Assembly: GCA_052038485.1 (NCBI GenBank)
Contig: JBQGCL010000106.1
Location: 80,788-144,787 of the forward strand
Direction of reading: 5' to 3'
Origin: JACVRW01 sp052038485
Lineage (GTDB): Bacteria; Actinomycetota; Thermoleophilia; Solirubrobacterales; Thermoleophilaceae
DNA: 64,000 nucleotides
Made by a program: the position numbers and the translations under genes. Shown here piece by piece: positions 57,926-64,000 of this stretch. Numbering within the stretch: position 1 is the first letter of the stretch; the number at the start of each line of letters is the position of its first letter. The notes below the pieces were generated by a model. The model was not told where the DNA came from. It made no database searches and saw nothing but the letters and a program-made list of their open reading frames with translations.

Positions 57926-59379
57926 TGCTCGACGACATCCCCCGCCCCGGACTGTGGAAGCGCCTCCTGTTGGGGGCGTTCCTGGTCGTGTTCGCCTCGG
58001 CCGGTGCCGCGGCGGTGGCCGGGTTTCACGAGATTCGCGAGGTGCGCAAGGTCTTCCAGCTCAGCCCGGAGCTCAAGCTGGGCAAGGGGACGCTCGCGAC
58101 GACCGACCCGGGCAAGCCCCAGACGCTGCTGATACTCGGCTCCGACAAGCGGCCCAAGAACAACTCCGAGGGCGCCTTCAGCGACTCGCGCTCGGACACG
58201 ATCATGCTCGTGCGGCTCGACCCCGACAAGAAGGCAACGGCGATCATGTCGCTGCCGCGCGACCTCAAGGTCGAGATCCCCGGCCACGGCACCGACAAGA
58301 TCAACGCGGCCTACCAGATCGGCGGCCCCGCGCTGACGCTGAAGACGGTCAGGTCGGTCACCAAGCTGCCGATCAACCACGTCATCAACGTCCACTTCAA
58401 CGGCTTCTGGCGCGCCGTCAACGCGGTCGGCTGCGTCTACACGGACATCGACCGGCGCTACTACAACGACTCGGCCGAGTATTCGTACATCAACATCCAG
58501 CCCGGCTACCAGCGCCTCTGCGGGACCAAGGCGCTCCAGTACGTGCGCTTCCGCCACGAGGACACCGACATCGTGCGCGCCGCCAGGCAGCAGGACTTCC
58601 TGCGCCAAGCCAAGCAGCAGATCACGGCCGGCGAGCTGTTCAACAACCGCGACCGGCTGATGAAGATCTTCGGGCGCAACACGAGTGTCGACCGCGCGCT
58701 GCGCTCGTCTGACGCCGAGGTGCTGCGGCTGCTCAAGCTCGCCGTGTTCTCCGCGACCCAGCCGATCCAGGAGGTGACCTTCCGCGGCACGCTGGGTGGC
58801 AGCTACGTCGAGGCGACCGACGCTCAGATCGCCGAGATGGTGGACGAGTTCCTCAACGTCGAGGACACCCCGGGCCCGCGCGGGGAGTCCACCAAGAGGA
58901 TCAAGCGCCCCAAGCGCAAGCACAAGCTCAAGGTGGTCGGCGGGCTAGAGGACGCCACCGGGTTCGGCAGGGACCAGGCGGTCCAGGCGGTCCAGGCCGG
59001 CGCCGGCGGCACGCTGCCGGTGCTCTACCCGGCGCTGCGCGTCCAGGGCTCGGTCTACGCGGGCCCGCCGCGCGTCTACAAGCTGCGCGACACCGACGGC
59101 AAGCGCCACGGCGCCTACCGGATGGTCCTTCAGACCGGACGGGCCGGCGAGTACTACGGCCTCCAGGGGCTCACCTGGCAGAACCCGCCGATCCTCGAGG
59201 GCATCACCGAGGAGCGGAAACTCGGCAAGCGCACGTACGAGCTCGCCTACGACGGCGACCGCCTGCGCCTGGTCGCCTGGCGGACCAAGAAGGCCGTCTA
59301 CTGGATCTCCAACACCCTGCTTCTGTCGCTCACCGAGAAGCAGATGCTTGCCATCGCCCGCTCCGTGCGGTCTCTGTAG
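57925..59379 (+). CDS. LCP (LytR-CpsA-Psr) family glycopolymer ligase
   Basis: This 484-residue protein has a short cytosolic start, a membrane helix (about 12-32) and an outside LCP domain: TLLILGSDKRPKNNSEGAFS, SRSDTIMLVRLDPDKKATAI, MSLPRDLKVEIPGHGTDKIN, then YVRFRHEDTDIVRAARQQDF, with the Arg and Asp residues that bind polyprenyl pyrophosphate. These enzymes attach teichoic acid- or arabinogalactan-like polymers to peptidoglycan. A Lys/Arg-rich stretch (about 330) precedes a C-terminal domain of unknown type. It is probably the attachment enzyme for one of the polymers built here. Confidence 0.88.
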   Translation: MLDDIPRPGLWKRLLLGAFLVVFASAGAAAVAGFHEIREVRKVFQLSPELKLGKGTLATTDPGKPQTLLILGSDKRPKNNSEGAFSDSRSDTIMLVRLDPDKKATAIMSLPRDLKVEIPGHGTDKINAAYQIGGPALTLKTVRSVTKLPINHVINVHFNGFWRAVNAVGCVYTDIDRRYYNDSAEYSYINIQPGYQRLCGTKALQYVRFRHEDTDIVRAARQQDFLRQAKQQITAGELFNNRDRLMKIFGRNTSVDRALRSSDAEVLRLLKLAVFSATQPIQEVTFRGTLGGSYVEATDAQIAEMVDEFLNVEDTPGPRGESTKRIKRPKRKHKLKVVGGLEDATGFGRDQAVQAVQAGAGGTLPVLYPALRVQGSVYAGPPRVYKLRDTDGKRHGAYRMVLQTGRAGEYYGLQGLTWQNPPILEGITEERKLGKRTYELAYDGDRLRLVAWRTKKAVYWISNTLLLSLTEKQMLAIARSVRSL

Positions 59380-59382
59380 CCT
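59377..59382 (+). promoter_or_regulatory. -10 hexamer TAGCCT
   Basis: TAGCCT begins with the LCP stop codon and is 9 nt before the GTG at 59392. Confidence 0.42.
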
Positions 59383-59391
59383 GCTCGGGCC

Positions 59392-60672
59392 GTGGCAGAC
59401 GACAAGGAAGCGATCGGCGTCATCGGCGTCGGCTGGGTCGGCCTGGTCACGGCCGCCTGTTTCGCCGAGCTCGGACACGAGGTCTGGGCGCGCGACATCG
59501 TGCCCGAGAAGGTCGAATCGCTGTCGCGCGGCGAGGTGCCGATCCACGAGCCCGGGCTGGCCGAGCTGGTTGCCCAGAACGCCGAGCGCCTGCACTTCAC
59601 GACCGACATGGCGGAGGTGCTGGAGCACACGCGGCTGCTGTTCGTCTGCGTCGACACGCCGCCGACCTACTCCGGCGACGCCGACCTGTCGCGCGTCGAG
59701 AGCGTGCTCGACGAGCTGGGCGACTCGAGCGAGCACGCGCTGGTGATGAAGAGCACCGTGCCGGTCGGCACGGGGCGCTCGATCCAGCGCCGCCGTCCGG
59801 GCACCGGCTACGTCTCGAACCCCGAGTTCCTCAAGGAGGGCAACGCGGTCGGCGACTTCATGCGGCCAGACCGGGTCGTCGTGGGGGCCGACGAGGGCTC
59901 GGAGGAGTACGCCGAGCGGGTGGTCGCCCTGTACGCGCCGCTCGAGGCGCCCGTGGTCAGCACCGACGTGGCCAGCGCCGAGATGATCAAGCTCGCCTCG
60001 AATGCCTTCCTGGCGACCAAGATCTCGTTCATCAACGAGATCGCCAACGTCTCCGAGGAGCTCGGTGCCGACGTGCAGGAGGTGGCGTACGGAATGGGGC
60101 TGGACGCGCGGATCGGCCCGAAGTTCCTCCAGGCCGGGATCGGCTACGGCGGCAGCTGCTTCCCCAAGGACGTCCAGGCGCTCAAGCAGCTGGCCGGCAA
60201 CACCGGCTACCACTTCCAGCTGCTGACGTCGGTGATCGAGGTCAACGAGCTCCAGAAGCGGCGCACGATCGGCAAGCTGCAGAAGCACCTCGGCTCGCTC
60301 GTCGGCAAGGAGGTCGCGCTGCTCGGCGTCGCCTTCAAGCCGGACACCGACGACATCCGCGAGGCCACGAGCATCGTGCTCGCCGGGCGGCTCCAGGGCG
60401 AGGGCGCGCACGTGCGCGTCTACGACCCGGTCGCCACCCGCAGCGCCAACTCGATGCTCGGCGGCGCGCGCATCTGCGAGTCGGCGCTCGAGGCGGTCGA
60501 CGGCGCCGACGCGGTCGTGCTCGTGACCGAGTGGCCCGAGTTCGGCGAGCTCGACTGGACCGGAGAGGTGAAGGCACGCATGCGCGTGCCGCTGGTGGTG
60601 GACGGACGCAACTTCCTCGACCGCGAGAAGCTGCGTGGGGCCGGGTTCACCTACGAGGGCATCGGCAGGTAG
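59392..60672 (+). CDS. ugd: UDP-glucose 6-dehydrogenase
   Basis: This 426-residue NAD-dependent enzyme oxidises UDP-glucose to UDP-glucuronate. The Rossmann start is AIGVIGVGWVGLVTAACFAE; STVPVGTGRSIQRR and NPEFLKEGNAVGDFMRPDRV bind sugar. The catalytic Cys sits in GIGYGGSCFPKDVQALKQLA (about 257), and GVAFKPDTDDIREATSIVLA opens the C-domain. GDP-mannose dehydrogenase is the main alternative; FLKEGNA and the GGSCFPKD loop favour UDP-glucose. GTG 59392 has TAGCCT 9 nt before it. It begins the run of four sugar-nucleotide and housekeeping genes and overlaps the next by 1 bp. Confidence 0.9.
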   Translation: MADDKEAIGVIGVGWVGLVTAACFAELGHEVWARDIVPEKVESLSRGEVPIHEPGLAELVAQNAERLHFTTDMAEVLEHTRLLFVCVDTPPTYSGDADLSRVESVLDELGDSSEHALVMKSTVPVGTGRSIQRRRPGTGYVSNPEFLKEGNAVGDFMRPDRVVVGADEGSEEYAERVVALYAPLEAPVVSTDVASAEMIKLASNAFLATKISFINEIANVSEELGADVQEVAYGMGLDARIGPKFLQAGIGYGGSCFPKDVQALKQLAGNTGYHFQLLTSVIEVNELQKRRTIGKLQKHLGSLVGKEVALLGVAFKPDTDDIREATSIVLAGRLQGEGAHVRVYDPVATRSANSMLGGARICESALEAVDGADAVVLVTEWPEFGELDWTGEVKARMRVPLVVDGRNFLDREKLRGAGFTYEGIGR

Positions 60673-61736
60673 TGCAGGCGCTGGTGCTCGCCGGCGGTGA
60701 GGGCACGCGGCTGCGTCCGCTCACCTACACGACCCCCAAGCCGGTGATGCCGCTGGCGGGGCGCCCGTTTCTGTCGTTCATGCTCGATTGGCTGCATGAC
60801 CACGGCGTGGACGAGGTGATCCTGTCGTGCGGCTTCATGTCCGACGGCGTCAAGCGCGTGCTCGGCGACATCTACGACGGGATGCGCCTGCGCTACGTGG
60901 TCGAGGAGGAGCCGCTGGGCACCGCCGGGCCGGTGCGGCTTGCGCTCGACGAGGGCGTGCTCGAGGAGCGCCTGCTGGTGCTCAACGGCGACGTCCTGAC
61001 AGACATCGACCTGACCGCCGAGCTTGCCCACCACCAGGCCGGCGGCGCGCGCGCGACGCTCGCGCTCTACCCGGTGGACGACACCGCCAGCTACGGCGTC
61101 GTGCTCACCGACGACGAGGGGCGCGTGACGCGGTTCATCGAGAAGGCCGAGGGGGAGCCGCCCACCAACCGGATCAACGCCGGCGCCTACGTGATCGAGC
61201 GCGAGGTGATCGAGACGATCCCGGCGGGGCGCGCGGTGTCCTTCGAGCGCGAGATCTTCCCGGCGCTGGTCGACAACGGCCTGCACGGCTACGCGGCCGA
61301 GGGCTACTGGATCGACATCGGGACGCCCGACCGCTACCTCGAGGCGACCTGGGACCTGCTGGCGGGGCGGGTCCGGTCGAAATTGCCGGCCCGCGACGAG
61401 ACCGGCTCGCTGGTGTACGACGGCTGCCTGCTGTCGGGCGCGCACGTCGGGCCGCAGAGCGTGCTCGGCCGCCACTGCTCGGTGGGCAGCGACGCGCGCG
61501 TGGAGCGGTCCGTCCTGCACGACCGCGTGATGGTCGGGGCCGACGCGGCGGTCGTCGAGAGCGTGCTCGGCGAGGGTGTGCGCGTGGGGGAGCGCGCCCG
61601 CATCGAGCCGGGCGCGATCGCCGGCGCGGGCGCGCTGATCGGGGACGACGCGGTGGTCGGCAGCGGCGCGCGGCTGGATCCCGGGGCGGAGGTGGCCGCC
61701 GGCGCGCGGGTCGAGGCGGCGGAGCCGGTGCAGTGA
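60672..61736 (+). CDS. Mannose-1-phosphate guanylyltransferase
   Basis: This 354-residue enzyme closely follows mycobacterial Rv3264c-type guanylyltransferases. The N-domain has LVLAGGEGTRLRPLTYTTPK, RYVVEEEPLGTAGPVRLALD, LLVLNGDVLTDIDLTAELAH and NRINAGAYVIEREVIETIPA, and it carries a C-terminal left-handed beta-helix (about 230-350). It should make GDP-mannose, the donor for the polyprenol-P-mannose synthase at 11299. Glucose-1-phosphate thymidylyltransferase is less likely. GTG 60672 overlaps the dehydrogenase stop by 1 bp; longer open frames upstream lie inside that gene. Confidence 0.85.
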   Translation: MQALVLAGGEGTRLRPLTYTTPKPVMPLAGRPFLSFMLDWLHDHGVDEVILSCGFMSDGVKRVLGDIYDGMRLRYVVEEEPLGTAGPVRLALDEGVLEERLLVLNGDVLTDIDLTAELAHHQAGGARATLALYPVDDTASYGVVLTDDEGRVTRFIEKAEGEPPTNRINAGAYVIEREVIETIPAGRAVSFEREIFPALVDNGLHGYAAEGYWIDIGTPDRYLEATWDLLAGRVRSKLPARDETGSLVYDGCLLSGAHVGPQSVLGRHCSVGSDARVERSVLHDRVMVGADAAVVESVLGEGVRVGERARIEPGAIAGAGALIGDDAVVGSGARLDPGAEVAAGARVEAAEPVQ

Positions 61737-62719
61737 GCGCCATGCTCGACGACGTGCTCGCCCAGCCGGACCAGCTCGGCGACGCGCTCTGGCGGGCGCA
61801 GTCGGCGGGCATCTCGAATCAGGACCGTCCCGGCGGGTTGATCGTCTGCGGCATGGGCGGGTCGGCGATCGGCGGCGACCTGGCGGCGGCGGCGCTCGGC
61901 GACCGCGCCACGCGCCCGATCACGACCGTGCGCGGCTACGCGCTCGAGTCGTGGACGGGACCCGACAGCCTCGTGCTGTGCGCCAGCTACTCGGGCAACA
62001 CCGAGGAGACGCTCGCGTGCTTCGAGGCGGCGGGCGCCGCCGGCGCCGGCCGGGTCGCGCTGACCACCGGGGGCAAGCTGGCCGAGCTGGCGCGCGCCGA
62101 GGGAGTGCCCGTGATCGGCGTGCCGGCCGGCATGCAGCCGCGTGCGGCTGTCGTCTTCATGATCGTGGCCGTGCTCGAGTGCGCGGCGTCCTGCGGCGCG
62201 GCCCCGGGCCTGCACTCGGAGATCGACACCGCGGCGGAGCTGCTGCGGACGATCTCGCCCGAGGACGCCGAGCAGCTCGCCACGGACCTGCGCGGCACGA
62301 TCCCGGTCATCCACGGTTCCGGGCCGACGGCGGCCGTGGCCCGCCGCTGGAAGACGCAGATCAACGAGAACGCGAAGGCGGCGGCGTTCTTCGCCGAGCT
62401 CCCGGAGGCCAACCACAACGAGATCTGCTTCTGGGAGCGCAGCCCCTCCGCCGGGCGCTTCTCCGCCGTGTTCCTCGAGGATCCCGACCAGCACCCGCGC
62501 ATCCAGCGGCGCATCGACCTGACCGCCGCCGAGGTCGAGCGCGCCGGCGCGCCCGCCGTGCGGGTCCCCGCGCGCGGCGAGACCCGCCTCGAGCGCGTGC
62601 TGTCGCTGGTCATGCTGGGCGACCTCGTCAGCGTGCGGCTCGCGGAGCTGGGCGACGTCGATCCGAACGAGATCGCGGGGATCGTCCGGCTCAAGGAAGC
62701 CCTCGAGGACAAACCTTGA
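61733..62719 (+). CDS. Bifunctional phosphoglucose/phosphomannose isomerase (SIS domain)
   Basis: This 328-residue cytosolic isomerase has two SIS folds. GGLIVCGMGGSAIGGDLAAA and LVLCASYSGNTEETLACFEA bind sugar phosphate. RRWKTQINENAKAAAFFAEL and PEANHNEICFWERSPSAGRF contain the catalytic Glu and His of the PGI/PMI family. It links fructose-6-P to mannose-6-P and glucose-6-P, so it feeds the guanylyltransferase next to it. GTG 61733 overlaps the upstream stop (GTGA); ATG 61742 is also possible. Its stop lies inside the inverted repeat before the MerR gene. Confidence 0.88.
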   Translation: MSAMLDDVLAQPDQLGDALWRAQSAGISNQDRPGGLIVCGMGGSAIGGDLAAAALGDRATRPITTVRGYALESWTGPDSLVLCASYSGNTEETLACFEAAGAAGAGRVALTTGGKLAELARAEGVPVIGVPAGMQPRAAVVFMIVAVLECAASCGAAPGLHSEIDTAAELLRTISPEDAEQLATDLRGTIPVIHGSGPTAAVARRWKTQINENAKAAAFFAELPEANHNEICFWERSPSAGRFSAVFLEDPDQHPRIQRRIDLTAAEVERAGAPAVRVPARGETRLERVLSLVMLGDLVSVRLAELGDVDPNEIAGIVRLKEALEDKP

Positions 62720-62739
62720 CACAATCGTGGTAAGGTTTG
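62710..62739 (+). promoter_or_regulatory. Operator-like inverted repeat before MerR gene
   Basis: CAAACCTT (62710-62717) and AAGGTTTG (62732-62739) are perfect 8-bp arms with a 14-nt spacer, overlapping the isomerase stop codon and the -10 hexamer TAAGGT (62731-62736). Such placement suits binding of the MerR-like dimer to its own promoter. Confidence 0.6.
62731..62736 (+). promoter_or_regulatory. Extended -10 TGG-TAAGGT
   Basis: TG at 62728-62729 precedes TAAGGT; the ATG at 62747 is 10 nt on. The TTGACA at 62716-62721 is too close to serve as its -35. Confidence 0.5.
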
Positions 62740-62746
62740 CCCCTGT

Positions 62747-63118
62747 ATGGAGGGGCTCACCATCAACGAGGCCGCAGCGACGACCGGCTGGTCGCCGCGA
62801 ATGCTGCGCTACATCGAGAGCGCCGGCCTGATCGAGCTTCCCCGCACGGAGTCCGGCTATCGCATCTTCGGACCCGGCGAGTTGCAGCGCCTTCGTACGC
62901 TGCGTGAGCTGCTCGCCCGGTTCGACTGCGCACTGTCGGACGTCGCCTTTGCTCACCGGCTGAACGCCGATTCCGAGCTGCGCGCCCAGGTGGACCGCTG
63001 GTTCGCAGAGCGCCCGCAGCTGCCGGAGGGGGTCGCCTCGAACGACTGGCTCAGCTGGGAGCAGGACAAGCACGAGCGTCTGCTCGCCCTCGAACCAACG
63101 GAGAACGTTCCCGCATGA
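62747..63118 (+). CDS. MerR-family transcriptional regulator
   Basis: This 123-residue protein has a MerR winged helix-turn-helix (LTINEAAATTGWSPRMLRYI, ESAGLIELPRTESGYRIFGP) and a short C-terminal helix with no metal-binding Cys set (one Cys at about 65 only). It lies directly before the S-adenosylhomocysteine hydrolase gene with a 4-bp ATGA overlap, so it probably controls its own operon through the inverted repeat at 62710-62739. The effector is unknown; S-adenosylhomocysteine or adenosine would be natural guesses. Its start follows TAAGGT by 10 nt, giving almost no leader. Confidence 0.87.
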   Translation: MEGLTINEAAATTGWSPRMLRYIESAGLIELPRTESGYRIFGPGELQRLRTLRELLARFDCALSDVAFAHRLNADSELRAQVDRWFAERPQLPEGVASNDWLSWEQDKHERLLALEPTENVPA

Positions 63119-64000
63119 CAGTCACCGAGACCAGCCAGGACTTCAAGGTCGCCGACATCTCGCTCGCCGACTTCGGACGCAAGGAGATCACGCTCGCCGA
63201 GCACGAGATGCCCGGCCTGATGGCGATGCGCGAGGAGTACGGGGCGCAGCAGCCGCTCAAGGGCGCGCGCATCACGGGCTCCCTGCACATGACGATCCAG
63301 ACCGCCGTGCTGATCGAGACGCTCGTTGCTCTCGGCGCCGAGGTCCGCTGGGCGTCCTGCAACATCTTCTCGACCCAGGACCACGCCGCCGCGGCGATCG
63401 CCGCCGCCGGCATCCCGGTGTTCGCCTGGAAGGGCGAGACCCTCGAGGAGTACTGGTGGTGCACCGAGCAGGCGCTCACCTGGCCGGGCCACGACGGGCC
63501 GAACATGATCCTGGACGACGGCGGCGACGCGACGCTGCTCGTCCACAAGGGCACCGAGTTCGAGAAGGCCGGCGCCGTGCCGTCGCCCGACTCGACCGAC
63601 AACGAGGAGTTCAAGGTCATCCTCACGCTGCTCAACCGCACGCTCGGTGAGGACCCGACCAAGTGGACGCGCCTCGGCGAGACCGTCCAGGGCGTGACCG
63701 AGGAGACCACGACCGGCGTGCACCGGCTCTACGAGATGCAGCAGGACGGCACGCTGCTGTTCCCGGCGATCAACGTCAACGACTCGGTCACCAAGTCGAA
63801 GTTCGACAACCTCTACGGCTGCCGCCACTCGCTGATCGACGGCATCAACCGCGCCACCGACGTGATGATCGCCGGCAAGACCGCGGTGATCCTCGGCTAC
63901 GGCGACGTGGGCAAGGGCTGCGCCGAGTCGCTGCGCGGCCAGGGCGCGCGCGTGCTGGTCACCGAGATCGACCCGATCTGCGCGCTCCAGGCTGCGATGG
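63115..64000 (+). CDS. ahcY: Adenosylhomocysteinase, N-terminal part (cut by window end)
   Basis: The frame is open from ATG 63115 to the window edge (295 codons). It encodes S-adenosylhomocysteine hydrolase, which splits the methyltransferase by-product to homocysteine and adenosine. KVADISLADFGRKEITLAEH, GARITGSLHMTIQTAVLIET, EVRWASCNIFSTQDHAAAAI and DDGGDATLLVHKG match the substrate domain. NVNDSVTKSKFDNLYGCRHS and VILGYGDVGKGCAESLRGQG match the NAD-binding part. The rest lies outside. It overlaps the MerR gene by 4 bp. Several methyltransferases in this window would produce its substrate. Confidence 0.95.
   Translation, partial: MTVTETSQDFKVADISLADFGRKEITLAEHEMPGLMAMREEYGAQQPLKGARITGSLHMTIQTAVLIETLVALGAEVRWASCNIFSTQDHAAAAIAAAGIPVFAWKGETLEEYWWCTEQALTWPGHDGPNMILDDGGDATLLVHKGTEFEKAGAVPSPDSTDNEEFKVILTLLNRTLGEDPTKWTRLGETVQGVTEETTTGVHRLYEMQQDGTLLFPAINVNDSVTKSKFDNLYGCRHSLIDGINRATDVMIAGKTAVILGYGDVGKGCAESLRGQGARVLVTEIDPICALQAAM

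Noticed and set aside
62716..62721. TTGACA as a -35 box
   Set aside because: It is 9 bp from TAAGGT, too close; it is part of the inverted repeat spacer and the isomerase stop.

Overview
This window is GC-rich (roughly 70% or more by eye) and densely coded, with no gap above 100 bases. Almost all of it is one very large cell-envelope glycan locus. The gene content points to a high-GC actinomycete: an AftD-type arabinofuranosyltransferase, a mycobacterial-style polyprenol-phosphate-mannose synthase, an LCP-family ligase, a DUF5989/SGNH/carbamoyltransferase cassette, tandem YfhO proteins, and short 5' leaders. Thermoleophilia (Solirubrobacterales-like) is my best guess; that is inference, because no rRNA or other marker is present.

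Layout. 1-10.8 kb, minus strand: an initiating sugar-phosphate transferase (cut by the window start), a flippase, glycosyltransferases including a GT4-GT2 fusion, a Wzy polymerase, a small LPXTG-like surface protein and an O-antigen-ligase-type protein. 10.9-16.4 kb: short divergent units with a polyprenol-phosphate mannose synthase, a glucose-1-phosphate cytidylyltransferase, GT2/GT4 enzymes and a methyltransferase. 16.5-23.5 kb, plus strand: two tandem YfhO proteins and a third polytopic protein split by an in-frame TAA. 23.6-26.8 kb, minus: GT-C/GT2/GT-C operon. 26.9-31.1 kb: a 1432-residue AftD homologue. 31.1-36.2 kb: methyltransferase, a second copy of the ligase plus small-TPR-like-protein pair, and a membrane spermidine-synthase-like protein. 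36.2-41.3 kb: sugar C-methyltransferase, DUF5989, SGNH hydrolase and carbamoyltransferase. 41.3-53.6 kb: two more flippases, GT-C proteins, methyltransferases, a GT4 and a second GT4-GT2 fusion. 53.6-64 kb: Tag DNA glycosylase, a sulfatase-fold membrane protein, an M20 peptidase, LCP ligase, UDP-glucose dehydrogenase, mannose-1-P guanylyltransferase, PGI/PMI isomerase, then MerR and S-adenosylhomocysteine hydrolase (cut by the window end).

How it fits together (inference): cytosolic enzymes make NDP-sugars; a phosphoglycosyltransferase plus GT4/GT2 enzymes build lipid-linked repeats; three flippases export them; one Wzy-like and two Wzy_C-like proteins polymerise or transfer them; GT2 polyprenyl-phosphate sugar synthases feed the many GT-C enzymes outside the membrane; the LCP protein attaches product to the wall. 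Several flippases and polymerases imply more than one polymer. Most operon heads carry a TANNNT hexamer 6-12 nt before the start codon, which suggests leaderless or near-leaderless transcription. I found no transposase, phage gene, tRNA, rRNA or CRISPR array.
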